Source: Holothuria scabra (lineage: Eukaryota > Echinodermata > Holothuroidea > Aspidochirotida > Holothuriidae). From it: a stretch of DNA of 64,000 nt. How positions within the stretch are numbered: the first letter of the stretch is position 1; each line of letters starts with the position of its first letter. The stretch covers positions 31,762,222 to 31,826,221 of the forward strand of contig CM074195.1 in NCBI GenBank assembly GCA_037179385.1, read 5' to 3'. Under the pieces are notes generated by a model, which had not been told where the DNA came from, searched no databases, and was given only the letters and a program-made list of their open reading frames with translations. The position numbers and the translations under genes were made by a program. Shown piece after piece: positions 12,390 to 23,790 of the stretch.

Positions 12390-12515
12390 CTAGCCAAATC
12401 ACTGTAACTCTGTTACACTATATCGAGGAAAAGCTTCTGGTAAAACCTTAGGGTAGTAACCCAAAAGATGTTCTTTTCCATCAACAGTCTGAGTTAGGTA
12501 CGAACCACTGGCAAT
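12390..12515 (-). mobile_element. Ty3-like RNase H fragment
   Basis: The minus-strand frame reads ASGSYLTQTVDGKEHLLGYY followed by PKVLPEAFPRYSVTELQ, which is the standard RNase H pattern of Ty3/Gypsy-type pol (ASG, Q, GKEH, RYSVTE). It lies directly 5' of the integrase remnant on the same strand, as expected for one element. Protease and most of the reverse transcriptase were not found. Confidence 0.75.
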
Positions 12516-12539
12516 CCTTGATGTGTCACTATATACCTT

Positions 12540-12935
12540 TACTCAAAATCCATATGTGCGCCATATACGGAATTTATATCTGGCCCACATCTGCTTCAGA
12601 TGTGGAATTTGTATCTGGCTTTTAAAAAAATTGGGCAGATATAACTTGATGTAACATAAGGGAATATATAGCCAGTATAAAATTTGATATGGCTCCAATT
12701 TTTTAAGTGAGACAGAGACAGTACATATATCCATACATATATGGGTTATATATGGAAATTTATAGCTGGCCCATATCTGGTCCGGATATGAAATTTTTAT
12801 ATGGCTTTAACAAAAATGGGCAGATAAAACTTGATATAACTTAAAGGTTTATGGCTGAAATTTTGCGTGGGACAGATATGGTGCACATATGTCCAATATA
12901 TGACCATAAACGTCTGCACCAAAAGGTATGAGTGC
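12540..12935. repeat. 'atatctggccc' internally repetitive AT-rich element
   Basis: Two units of about 190 bp repeat 'tggcccacatctg', 'atctggcttt' and 'gggcagatataacttgat', each about 185-190 bp from its partner. The element is partly palindromic in character and non-coding. It interrupts the region between the RNase H and gag remnants, so it may be a later insertion. Confidence 0.6.
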
Positions 12936-13052
12936 ATTTCCTCCGTGTAAAGCGTATCAAATGCCTTGCTTGGCCAGTGTTATGTAAGGACTGGGCTGAT
13001 ACGAGTTAAACTAAGGGCCGTACTGCGCCCTTAAATGTTCCTGCGGCAGAAA

Positions 13053-13238
13053 ACAGTTTGCTGCCTCGTGACCTGCAATACTACAATAGAAACACAGATA
13101 GACCTAGACTTGGATATCCAAGTCTAGGTCTAATTTGCTTAAAATTCGCCCTTGTTTGTGGCTTACGACGAAGACCCTGTTTTCTGCTATCCCGATTTGT
13201 AACGTTTACAAGAGGATTGATCACTCTTTGCCTGCCTT
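13053..13238 (-). mobile_element. Retrotransposon gag: zinc knuckle and basic linker
   Basis: On the minus strand, 13053-13094 encodes CFYCSIAGHEAANC, a perfect C-x2-C-x4-H-x4-C retroviral-type zinc knuckle. It is preceded by a basic segment (RKQGLRRKPQ). A 34-bp perfect palindrome (13099-13132) lies between them and breaks the frame. The part of gag upstream of this point resumes at 15614, beyond the nested hAT insertion. Confidence 0.75.
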
Positions 13239-15621
13239 CACTGGCGGCGGAAGCGGGGGGAGGGGGAGATGGGGGGACACGCCCCCCCCCTAAATTTCTT
13301 AGCGAGGGGACTTCCCCCCAAAAAATCAGAGAAGAGGTAAAAGAAACTTGGGAGCCTTGAACCAATCCAAAGTTGAGACTATAGTTAACCCACCACCGTA
13401 CAGAGCAGCCGAAATTGACTTAGCCTATGTTCTGCCATTGTTTGGCTGATTCTTGTCACGGTCCTCTGCGACCATGCTCTATGCCTGTGACCTAGTTTTT
13501 GGCTACAAATCATAAAAAGAATCTGGCAACCTCGCCCGTTCCGCAAACCAGGTGTATGTAGTATATCACTTGTCCAGTGAAACCGAACCTTTACTGTACC
13601 AGTATTTTCCCTCCGCGAGAAGTGAAGCATTGCCATTGCCATCGCGTGAACGAAGAGTTGACCAGTATTCACTCATCCATAGGCGTACGAGGCGGGGGGG
13701 GGAGCAGGGGCAGACTTCCCCCTCCCCCCCAAAAAAAAATTTTCTCAAGACCTAAAATTCGGGCAGGGATCTGGAAAAATTCGGGCAGCCGTTTGAGTCT
13801 TAAAACCTGGTTTGTGTCTTCTTACACAGAAAACTCCTAGGCGTGCCCGAATTCCTTCAAACACTTGGACGAAAAAATAATAAAAAAACATCATAGTCAC
13901 GGTACAATTTTCATGAAAACTCTAAAAGATACCAAATTTGCGACACATTCGGACAGCTTCTGAAAAAACAATTTTTTGTCAGCCTCACTTCATATTCTTG
14001 TGTAAACCTTTGCCCGAAATGACACAATATTCGGGCAAAAGTTGCAAAAAAGTTCTGGGATATTTTTAATTGGCAGATTACAAGGGGAGAGAGGATGTAT
14101 ACAGTCCCCAAAATTTTGCCCGAACGAATCAATTAAAAGCTATCTTGTGACGCACCGTATTACTAAATGACAATCACCAATAGTCACCAGAAGGATGAAA
14201 CGTACTTCGTCGAGAGGTATTTGGGCAGCATATGAATGAGATGACGATTTTGCACTTTTTAAAATGATCCTCTTAAAATTGTGCGAAACTTTTTAACCTG
14301 CAGTGCTGTGGAACCGAAATTCGGGCAATGGTGAACAAATCAGCGTAGCTTGTTTGCTCACTCATACGAATTAAGTGTGAACAAATCTGCATGTAAGTCT
14401 GCCAACAAATTCATGTAAAAATATCCAGCAACGTGACAAGCCGGGGTTTTCTCAAACGGCGTTAGTAGAAAAATCATTTATATATAGTCGGGTGTTCGGG
14501 TCGAGTCATGAAGACAGTTGTATCAATTCAGTGGAACTGGAATTCGGGCAAGAGTCGCAACAGAGTCACAGACATACCGTACTTACGTTTTTAATTCCGT
14601 TTTACAGTTTTCCACGGAAAGATAAAAGACCAGGTAATGTTTTATACATTCCGAGGTGCGGTATATCATTATATTATGAAGCCTTGGGATTTTTGAGGGT
14701 TTCTTAAGTTTTTCAATTTTCAAAATTATATTGTTGATAATCTCATGCTGCATGACGTAAAATAGTTGTAGAAGGCGCAAGCAAACTCATTTTCCAATGA
14801 TTATAGCTTAATGTAGTCATCCAATGGTTAGTGGTACATTTCATCTGAAAGTTTTCTGACCTTTTTGTAAATTTGCTCATTTTGGTGAAAGTTTTATTGC
14901 AAACGAAAGTTCAGAATATCGACGGCTTTGATTCAGCTTATAAGCCTGGGAAAGGCCATTTCCGGCTGTCTGAGGGGTTGCGATTTTTCAAAATTTTCTG
15001 TACGCTCCGCGCCAACTGATGGTGGCGCTCCGCTTAGGTAGTCTTTCGGGCAAAATTACATTTTTCGGGCAGAGAATCCTCTGCCCTATCCCCAGCTGAT
15101 ATGCACCCGTACGCCTATGCACTCATCAAAGGTGAGTCATTCACTTACAGTAGGCTATTTCCACTACATTTTTTCATCCAATGTAATGTTGCGTAATTGA
15201 TAACAAATGCTAAGGCTTATGTCGTTGCGTTATAACTCGTTCTGTGACAATCAGGTTAGGCTACGTGAACTCGCACATTATTTGGCCTAGCCTATACGAA
15301 GGCCTACGTTAAAATCTGCGTCGGTCAAGAAATAGCCTATAGGCTATCTGTGAACGCAAATATTTCGCACATTTTGTTCATTGAATTCACCGTAAAATGT
15401 TACAAAAGCGGCTTAGATTGCAAGAGAAAGCTTGTAGAATCTCATAGCTTCCAGGGCCCTAAGGCGAGCCCTGGACCCACGCCAGTGGGACTTCGCGCTT
15501 CGCGCTCGTGATGTGCGCTACGCGCACATAGGGTTCGTTTCACGAGCCCAACCATTCCATCTTGTTCACTGATTGTCCCCCCCCCCTAAATTTTTATGCT
15601 TCCGCCGCCACTGCCTGCCTT
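13231..15621. mobile_element. Outer non-autonomous hAT element with 8-bp TSD
   Basis: The element body is 13239-15613. Its left end is CACTGGCGGCGGAAGC and its right end is the reverse complement of CAGTGGCGGCGGAAGC. Both ends are flanked by the direct repeat CCTGCCTT (13231-13238 and 15614-15621). An 8-bp duplication with a CAGTGG terminus is the hAT signature. No transposase was seen, so it is non-autonomous. It inserted into the gag region of the minus-strand retrotransposon and later received a second hAT insertion at 13678. G-run and C-run sequences sit just inside the ends. Confidence 0.88.
13670..15127. mobile_element. Inner hAT element nested in the outer one
   Basis: The body 13678-15119 starts with CATAGGCGTACG and ends with the exact reverse complement CGTACGCCTATG. 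It is flanked by a perfect 8-bp repeat, CACTCATC (13670-13677 and 15120-15127). The interior is rich in 'cgggca' and 'cccgaat' words and contains a 'ccgcgccaactgatggtggc' block near 15010 that recurs in other hAT-related pieces here (39120, 39460, 49560). No intact transposase frame was seen. Confidence 0.9.
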
Positions 15622-16323
15622 TCAGAACGACGAGAGCGATTATTTAGTAGACCGTGCATTTTGTTGCACAATTCTGCAAATGCTTAAATTAGGGAACACA
15701 TTTTCCGTCAGTTAGACAAGGCCGTGTTGTGAGTACTAGCTACTGTGGAAAAAGAGGCGGGGCTCGATGAAGAAGACTTCTTCAAATCTAAAAAAATCCG
15801 ATCTTTTTGTACAAGGGCGCCTTTGCCTGCCTTTTAGTCCGTAGAATTTAACACTACAGGATTGGCGTTAGGAAGAGCGGATGGAAACTTATCACGCACC
15901 TGAAGTTTGGTATAGCCCAGAAATAAAGCAAATTTTCTGATTGGGGCTTAAAAATAATTCTGCAGTATTATCTTTAAGATATTTGAGTTCTGAAAATTGC
16001 TTGCCTAAGAAATAGTGTGAGGAAGATTCACTAAATCGGGCAACAAAGAGGCCCTTGAATTTAAAAGGTCTATAAATTAAAAGCTTGTTCTCGATCCATA
16101 TTCGTGTAGTACCTTGGAGGGTAAGTTTGAAAAGCGGAAGAAAGTTCTGAAATTGGGCATTATCAGTAAGATTTTGCAAATTCTGTGCCTCTAGATAGAC
16201 TAAAAAGGCCAGAGGAAAATGTGCTCTGGCCAAATCTCTTTTAATTCTATCATCCTCAAAACGGTTTGGGAAGAAGTCTGTACTACGCAGATTTGGGTAG
16301 GTGGGGGGAGGGTTGTCTCGCAC
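15614..16323 (-). mobile_element. Retrotransposon gag: capsid-like region
   Basis: The 143-codon minus-strand frame 15892-16323 has the capsid pattern of Ty3-type gag: LPLFKLTLQGTTRIWIENK, then FKGLFVARFSESSSHYFLGK, then ELKYLKDNTAELF. Gag packages the element RNA. On the same strand the sequence continues beyond the hAT insertion into the zinc knuckle at 13053-13094, so the two pieces are probably one gag. The frame does not stay open throughout. The 5' LTR should lie to the right but was not recognised. Confidence 0.7.
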
Positions 16324-18550
16324 TCACAAATAATGAAAAACACCATTCTTTTGAGTAGCGTCCGTCATTGCCGTGTGCTGCAGTAGCCGTAGTTGTTCTA
16401 TAAGACAGCCTAGCGAATACTGCTGATCATAACTGCACCAGTCGGAGTAGGCTAGGCTCCAACTTTAAAACAATGGTTGGTGAAAGCAACTGTCCGAACG
16501 TAAAACTCGATGGCTAAAAGTAGGATGGTATACGTAGGTTATATTTGCGAAACTTCCATTGAATTTGGATCCAAAATGACGAAAAAGAACACAGTTGTCC
16601 AGAAAAAACCAAATTCCAGTCCAGGGAAACGTCTATGGCCTTTAGGTTAAATTACAATGGGTACACACTCGGACCGGATTCGAGCACAAACTGCAAAGTA
16701 GGCTGTTCTCGCTTTCTAGAGGAGGGGAACAAAGGGTGAAAAACGTAATGAGTCCAAGCCGGTTTCTCATTCCATGAACACAGGGACGCCTCGGCTAGAA
16801 ACAACCGTAACTTAAGGCGAAATACGCTAACGTAGCCTAAATGTTACAAACTCGCTTCTCCACCATGTAAAATAAAAGTCTTCCCCCTCCTCCACCATGT
16901 CAGATAAAAGGCTAATCGTAGTACGGAGGTTTGTACGCGGAGGTTTCCAAGTGTGGCGGTACGAGACGAGATAAATGAACAAACGGACGAGAAGAAAAAT
17001 TCAGTTCTGATTCAATTGATGATTTAGGTTCACTACCATCAGCACCTGGCAAGACGAATTATTTAAAATTAACTATGTACACCAAGATTGGCTTCGCTTA
17101 GACTAAGCCTAGGTGTTTTTGCTTCGGTGGCTGCTGCATCACTCCTCAAAACTTACCAGTTAGCTGGAGGCTTGCAGGTCTCGCTGAGATCAGAACACTA
17201 TGAGCAATGCAGTGCCTGATTGGTTAAAAGTTGTGACGAAACCAAATTAAATAAGTATTAATGAGTGTGTTGAACCAAGTGACCAATGAGGAGGCTGTAA
17301 AAGGTAAAACTGGCAACACCCTGAAAATATGGGATTCAGCGAACACGTGGAACTAGGGTAAGGTTGTTTGTCACGTACTCCGGTAACACGTGACGGGAAG
17401 CAGGAAGAGCCCTGGGAATCTAGGACAAAAGGAAGGTGGAGTTGCTCGTAAACAAGAATTTGGCGTTCCTGTTAAATTTGTGGAGGGTGCACCATACTAG
17501 TACCTGACAGCGGATTAAATAGTAAAAAAAAACATACATACATAATCAGCACAAAAAACTTAAAGTAGGGAAGTACTGAAAGAAGGAATGTCTTTACAAA
17601 TCAAAGAAACGTATAAGATAAATCTGTGAACATGTAATCGCCACAAGTAACAGGTATATAGAATATAGCAAAATGACTGAAAAGATATCAGTCTCGTTTA
17701 TAATTATCTAATTGTTGTTCGAACTAGTGGGTAATAGCCTAAAACTTAAATACCAGATTCCCGTTGTTAAAAGTGACCAAGGAATTCTTGACGGTCCATA
17801 CTTTCTGAAAATGTTCACCACTATACTTCTCTCTGTTAACTTTAACACGATTTAAATATATTTAATAATTGACAGATTGAACCGAAAATCAAGTTAGATG
17901 GCTGTAAAATGGGCACGAATATATGAGTGCATTTAGATTCCCAGACGATAAAAATATTTTTAGCCAATTTTAGTGTCATGGAATCAAGGAAAAGCGTGCG
18001 TCCATATTAAGTTCTTATAATGGACGAAATTAATAACACGTTAAAGCCATAACAAGATTCTTTTAACTTTCGGACTTTCTTAAAATTTATGATCGACTGA
18101 CCCAATGACTGTGCAGTTCTGCATTGGGCAAGTTCCATACCCCATTATTTATCCTGGCACAAGTGTAAAGAATACCATGAGCTAATCGCCATTGAAAGTC
18201 TGTCACCTTGTTATGTTATATGGGAAGGAATGCTAATTTTCAACCAAATCCTAGTTGATGGATACATCGGATTCCGTTTCACACAAGCGAAGAATTAGTG
18301 CGAGTACAGACTAGACAGATTATGTGCACACATGTGTACCCATGTACACTCATGTGCACTTATGCGCACTCATTTTTAAGCTGACACAATTTGGAAATAA
18401 CCTGGCAAGCATGCATGAATCAAATCATCATCATTAGTTCTGGAATTAGAGCGCACTTGTGGAAATAGTATGGGTAGCATTTTAACTGTAAAGTACCTGG
18501 TAAAGGGAAGATCTATAGGGACTTCACTACTGTTCACTACATGAACAAAA
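16324..18550. other. Region with no recognised feature
   Basis: There are no long open frames, no family motifs and no terminal repeats that I could pair. It may include the 5' LTR and leader of the minus-strand retrotransposon. A short low-complexity run of TGTGCACTCA-type words lies near 18320-18375. Confidence 0.4.
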
Positions 18551-18559
18551 GTTAAGCTT

Positions 18560-19920
18560 TTAAGGCAACCATTTTCTCTCGCAAATCATCAGCATTTAAC
18601 CCTCCATTCCCTCTGGGCATGACGATAGCTTTTTGGTGCACAAGGTCAGGCTTATATTGTATGCCTAAATAAAGACGAGGATTGTTTTAGTAATCTCCTT
18701 CAAAACTGACTTTGGCATGTTAAAAGCAGGAGCAACAAAGTACCGTAAAGGGAAGAAGAGAAAATTAACGACCACAGCTTTGCCAATACGACACAAGTGA
18801 GCAGATTTCCAAAGGCTTGCGCTATGAAGCTTCTATCTTGTTAACTTTTCCTGACCAATTTTGCCCGGACGGCATTGTCAAAACCAAACCAGATGGCTGT
18901 ATAATTTTAATGCTAGAATCGCTCCATTCAAGATCGACACATGCATTGAGGCCATGAGTTGCAACCTAAGCCCTTGGAATTTCTTCAGATTAATTATGGC
19001 ACCTGTGGCTCTCTGGAAAAGCCCAAAGGCTTTTATAAGTCGGACGATATCCTGAACATATGAAGTGACACACGTTGCATCATCCGCTTATTGAATAAAC
19101 TTGATCTTTTTATTTCTTCCCCTGGTAAAAAATCCATCAGTTTGGTCACTGTTATTAATGTACCGAGCCAATGGTTCAACAAAGAGTACATAGAAAAAGA
19201 GGAAAGAGGACAGCCTTGTCTTACACCACGATAAATACAAACAGGTTTAAGTTGACAGTTCTCAGTTGATCAGCAGACACCTTAAACCATTATAAAGAAT
19301 GGAGATCCATTTCACACAGCTGTCCGGCCCAAATCCCAATAAATAAAAAATTTTAAACAGAAAGAACCGATCAACTTTATCAAATGCTTTTTCTTGATCC
19401 ACTGAAGCAAGCACAGCCCTACATCATTCAGAATGACTGTAGTCAATACCGGTAATATCTATAATTAATATCAAGTTAGTATTTATAGTGCATCCTGGGA
19501 CAGCACAAGCTTGAAACACATTGACAACGCCTGCCACAACATTGGACAATCTCATTTGTAAAAATTTTGAAAGGATTTCGCAACCCGCATTAAGCATAGT
19601 GATTGGGTGCCAGTTATAGGGCTCCAGAGATCCCCCCCCCCCATTTTGGGTAATCAGTGTGCTACTGCTGTCCTCTGAAATGGGGTTTATACCCCTGTAG
19701 CGCACTTCTACAACAAAAAGCAACAACCAAATCAAAAAAGTTCAAATAAAACTCACATGGTAGTCTATCAGTCCCAGGGCGTTATTTTTAGAAGCACACT
19801 TTAATGCTGAGAAAATCCCATCCAAAGTAATTGCACCAGTATTTCTAGCAGATCTCTCTTCTCTTTATCTATATTGATTTAAGCAATCGATAAGATTATT
19901 TTCTTCATAAGAGTCCACAT
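18560..19920 (-). mobile_element. Dead Tx1/L1-type LINE, reverse transcriptase and C-terminal part
   Basis: Reading right to left, broken frames give an early reverse-transcriptase segment (KNNALG.D), then NWHPITMLNAGCEILSK and QACAVPGCTINTNL (19424-19735). Next comes the palm motif, where Y of YADD is mutated to a stop (*ADD at 19079-19090). After that comes INLKKFQGL. The C-terminal part has IGKAVVVNFLFFPLRYFVAP and GGLNADDLREK-like text (about 18580-18760). Many stops and frameshifts make it inactive. The upstream endonuclease and ORF1 are not present. Confidence 0.8.
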
Positions 19921-20249
19921 TTTTGTCTTGGTAATTTCAGTTTTTTGGAAATAAAAAGTACACACATCGAAAGTGGGAAAATTAAACATTAATTTCTTCT
20001 TTTTCTCCCACAAATATTATTGTGTTAAGTGGACAAACCATTGCGTCAAAATTGCGTCATAGCAGCTTAACGTAAACACTGCTCTTGAATGAAAAACCCA
20101 CTTAACTTTGACCCGACCACAAACGAACACTAGACCTCCTGTATAATATAAGCTTAATCGCTTCAATGCCACCGCCTTTATCCTCTCTGCCAAAGCACCG
20201 GGTTCTGTGAATGTTTTAAAGGATGCTTAACTAATGTTTAGGTGAGACA

Positions 20250-20490
20250 CTCATTATGTGATATAACCCTGCTATGCATTGTTAGACATTTACTCTGCAT
20301 AATGTGTGGTACACTGCCTATGTGCATGTGTAAGCCATTAGGCCTAATACTCGACAGTGACGTGACACTCTCACGGTAAGACTTTTGTCTGGACGAGTCA
20401 CACACATTGCACAGACGTAAACCAAACATGAACAAAGATGTTGTTTGTCTCACAATACCCATGCTCTCCATAAAGAAATGCCACCTGAAG
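20250..20490. repeat. Dispersed non-coding repeat, copy 1
   Basis: This matches 30835-31040 ('ctctgcat', 'tgtgtggta', 'tggacgagtcac', 'atctcacaa', 'ccatgct'). The two copies are in the same orientation. There is no coding content. From 19921 to 20249 nothing was recognised. Confidence 0.6.
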
Positions 20491-20616
20491 GAGAATCATT
20501 TAACATTGGAAACCTGTGACTAATGGATTTAAGGTACGTCCTACAGTGTACCAATATATCAGGTAAGTGGAATTAAAGAAAGAGCCTGCAATTAGCGTAT
20601 TATGTACAACAGAACG

Positions 20617-21284
20617 CATTTATATGGCACGCCAAAAGGCTCACCAAATATGATGATGTTCTAAAAATACACGTTCATGTACTAAAATTACACGTTCATG
20701 TACCAAAAATATACGATGATGTACTAACTTCATATGATCATGATGTAAATTTACACCATCATGTACAGATTTCAAACGTTCATGTACTGTTTGCTTACGT
20801 TCATGTACTGATTTCATACGATCATGTACTGATTTCTTACTATCATGTACTGACATTTAGTACATGATCGTATGAAATCAGTACATGAACGTATGAAATC
20901 TCTACATGATCGTAAGCAGTTAGTACATGAACGTGTACTTTTACTACATCAAATTCGGTGAGCCTTTTGGCGGACTTCTGGTACGCCGAAAGGCTCACTC
21001 TGTATGGCGTGCGGAAGAGACAATAATAACATGATGATCTTACGTTTTTACATGTACAACGTGTGTTTTAAGATGTACAACGTGTGATTTTACATGTACA
21101 ACGTAACATTTAACATGATGAACTTATGGTTTTAGTACATGATGGTGTAAATTTACATCATGATCATATGAAGTTAGTACATCATCGTATATTTTTGGTA
21201 CATGAACGTGTAATTTTAGTACATGAACGTGTATTTTTAGAACATCATCATATTTGGTGAGCCTTTTGGCGTGCCATACATTTA
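20617..21284. mobile_element. 656-bp palindromic element built from about 20-bp repeats
   Basis: The element body 20623-21278 has outer arms of about 144 bp that are exact reverse complements by eye (from 'tatggcacgccaaaaggc' inward). It is flanked by a possible 6-bp target duplication, CATTTA (20617-20622 and 21279-21284). The interior is a string of repeats of about 20-22 bp of the type 'acgttcatgtactgatttca' in both orientations, with extra copies of the 'aaaggctcac' end motif near 20957 and 20985. The exactness of the arms points to recent insertion or arm homogenisation. The repetitive His-Glu-Arg frames across it are artefacts. Confidence 0.85.
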
Positions 21285-22240
21285 CAGCAAGTACACTAGT
21301 CGCCCAAGGAATGATCAAATTCCGACCGCTTGAGTAGGCGAAGGAAGAGCCAGAGTGTGATGTAAAGTAACAAATATAATGTTGCACTGTGTCATTTATT
21401 TACTGTGCAGGTTATACAAAATTTTATGATTCCTGCATGAGTTTTCTGGTAAGCATGATTCGTAAGGAATCATGTTTTCACCTCCAGATTTCTCATTGTT
21501 ATAATGAGAGGATTTGCTTATGAAATGAAGGCATGGATCGATGATCTGCTTGAAAGGTTCTTCCTCTCAGGGTCTAGCTGAATATAATGAGCTCCATATA
21601 TAGTCCTGTATACACCGTGCTCTACAGAGCAAGTTGCAGTTCGCGTGTCGTTTGGCCTGATTGAGTACTAGGTAAAGATTCTCCAATGTTGTGCATCATT
21701 CGCTATGGGGATTTCCTGCCAGACCGAAGGTTTGCGAGACGGAATGTCTGCAAGAAAGAAAATGTATTGCAACATGGGCGAAGCTGAATTTACGGAGCCA
21801 AATAACAGCTCCCTGCTGTAACTGGTTTGACGTATGATCGAACGCTCATTAAAGGGAAGCAATTGTACAGCCTTCTAGACAGCACAGAAATTCAATATAA
21901 TTATTCCAAGCAATGTGGCATCACTAAAGACCAATTTTATCCCAAGTCAAACGTAGTATGACTTTTTCCGAGGCAAGTCTGGAAGGCAGTTGGGCAAAGC
22001 AGTGCAAAGCACCATATTTCTCCGAAATTACCCATAGTGCAACAGAACAGTGACGTAAAACCTGCACCTAATGTATACTTTTGTTTGCTATTGCGGAATA
22101 TCATATATACTGTACTGCACAAACGTTCGTAACACTACTGAAGACTAGCACAACTGCCCATCGTTTCATTCATTTTACAAATGTTTCAACGGTTGAGTTT
22201 GAGATAAAGGTTCAGAAATCAAAAGATTAACTCCTTAAAA
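21285..22240. other. Region with no recognised feature
   Basis: Only short unremarkable open frames are present. No repeat family or motif was recognised. Confidence 0.4.
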
Positions 22241-22244
22241 GCAT

Positions 22245-22412
22245 ATGGCTGCCTCTTCCGGGCCAAGTGCATATGATTTTGGGCCAGTTCGACCAAGGAA
22301 AACTCGAGCACCTGCGAGCGATGTGACCAGCAGCCGCAGCGAACCAGCCGTACAGTCTATACAAGCTAACGTTAGACCAAGGGTCAGTACGCTACGTATA
22401 GGCTTATACTAG
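22245..22412 (+). CDS. Possible first coding exon, weak
   Basis: A 55-codon frame starts at a well-placed ATG (gcatATGG) and reads MAASSGPSAYDFGPVRPRKT onward. Its base composition is more GC-rich and codon-like than its surroundings. A donor-like AAGG|GTCAGT lies at about 22378-22388, so translation could leave through a splice site before the TAG. No homologue is recognised and no matching downstream exon was found. It may equally be chance. Confidence 0.2.
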   Translation: MAASSGPSAYDFGPVRPRKTRAPASDVTSSRSEPAVQSIQANVRPRVSTLRIGLY

Positions 22413-23499
22413 TATAGCAATACGTAGCCTATGCCGTATAACAATAACACCGATCGATGTGTATGGTGTCTTAGCCGATTTCTCTTCGCCATTGCCTTCT
22501 TTTAACGTTTAAGTGTCCACAAATATCCTACATTACTTACGAGAATTACAAAAGGTTCGACTAAATCGAATCTTATCGAAAATGAGTGAAAACGAACCTA
22601 ACTGTTGCACCGAAAAGCATGCTAAAATACGGTCTCGAAAGTCCCAGCTTGTTGTTGTTACCGCTTGTAGTTTCAGGGTCTACCGGAAGAAACTTATCTT
22701 GGTTTGAACAAAAGCAGTCAGAAATAACGAGTATTTTTTATTTGAGGGATGAAACAAAAAGAAGAACAAAAAATTATTGGGTTATCAAAAATTTTTATCA
22801 GTAAAGCAAAAGCAACTATGAAGTTTTTTAAGCTTCGTAAAGGGTAATTATAAATTCAGCTGGAAGTGTACGTAAGTTGGTAACCACTTTTGTGAAATCT
22901 GATCAGGTGCAGGTTTTACGTCATCAATCAGCTGATCCATGGTCGTGTTTCTTCGAGTATGGCGATACTCATGTCTTGAAGAGCGGGAGATTTGAAACTT
23001 TTTTTTCGGTATGAGTTTTTTGTGGAAAAACAACACAGTAGTGTTAATATCTAATGTTTATATATGTACTACACATATGTGGGGAGTCAAATGGCCACTA
23101 TTGCTCCCCTTTAAGACTTTCGCGAGATTGGAAGATTTCAAGATTAAGTAAACGTCCGCGATACCGAAATTAAACTAAAGATACTAGTTTGGATTTAATA
23201 TTTTTCTGAACTTCTGGCTTCCGGGTATTTACTCACTTGGGAGACACTTAGGCTACTCAAATTATGGTACACCAATATGAACTTTTACAATTTGTGGACA
23301 TGTATCAAAATTATGGGACTGCTACCTTTACATTAGAAATGAAAAAGATGAGGCTGGATTATAAATCTTAATTTTGTAGCCAAATAAGACATATTGCACA
23401 TAGAATAAACATTTTTTTAAAAGATTCATAGTGAACCAGGCAGTTAACTGCTAATCTTTAGGCATGAAGTGTTTTTCTATTGTCAAGGCGGGTGTTTCC
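22413..23499. other. Region with no recognised feature
   Basis: AT-rich, with short open frames on both strands that show no recognisable family. No paired repeats were found. Confidence 0.4.
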
Positions 23500-23790
23500 C
23501 CAAACCACTTGAACGCAAGCTGCATCGTGATTCAATTCATTACACTCCATGTTCAGAAAAAATCGGAGGACATTACCCGGAGAGATGAGCCCATTTTCAT
23601 GATCTGCTGATGGCAGCTCTGACTATTTTTGAGCAAAGTAAAGATTTTCAGGTTGGGTGCACAAGTGAGTTTCCATGATAGTCGTGCTCATTATACGGTC
23701 AAACAGAATCATTGGCTTACTAGCCTCTGTTGATATTTGCATTTCATGAATGCTTGGTTCATCTTCCTCCTTGTACTGTTATAGGCCTAC
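23500..23790 (-). mobile_element. Possible piggyBac-like transposase fragment
   Basis: A minus-strand frame with few stops reads EEDEPSIHEMQISTEASKP, then ILFDRIMSTTIMETH, then PENLYFAQK. It resembles the N-terminal part of piggyBac-type transposases, where an F-x-x-x-F region precedes a TN-x-YA-x-Q motif. No catalytic Asp region was found nearby. The resemblance is weak. Confidence 0.25.

Noticed and set aside
10400..17500. LTRs flanking the Ty3-like element
   Set aside because: I could not find a pair of matching direct repeats with TG...CA ends on the two sides; they may be lost or too diverged to see by eye.
20623..21278. Regularly spaced repeats resembling a CRISPR array
   Set aside because: Repeats occur in both orientations, spacers are not unique, and the DNA is eukaryotic; it is a palindromic element.
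20641..21387. Open frames with repeating His-Glu-Arg/Ser-Val units, looking like a coiled repeat protein
   Set aside because: They arise from the roughly 20-bp DNA repeats of the palindromic element and appear in both arms on the minus strand; no independent coding evidence.
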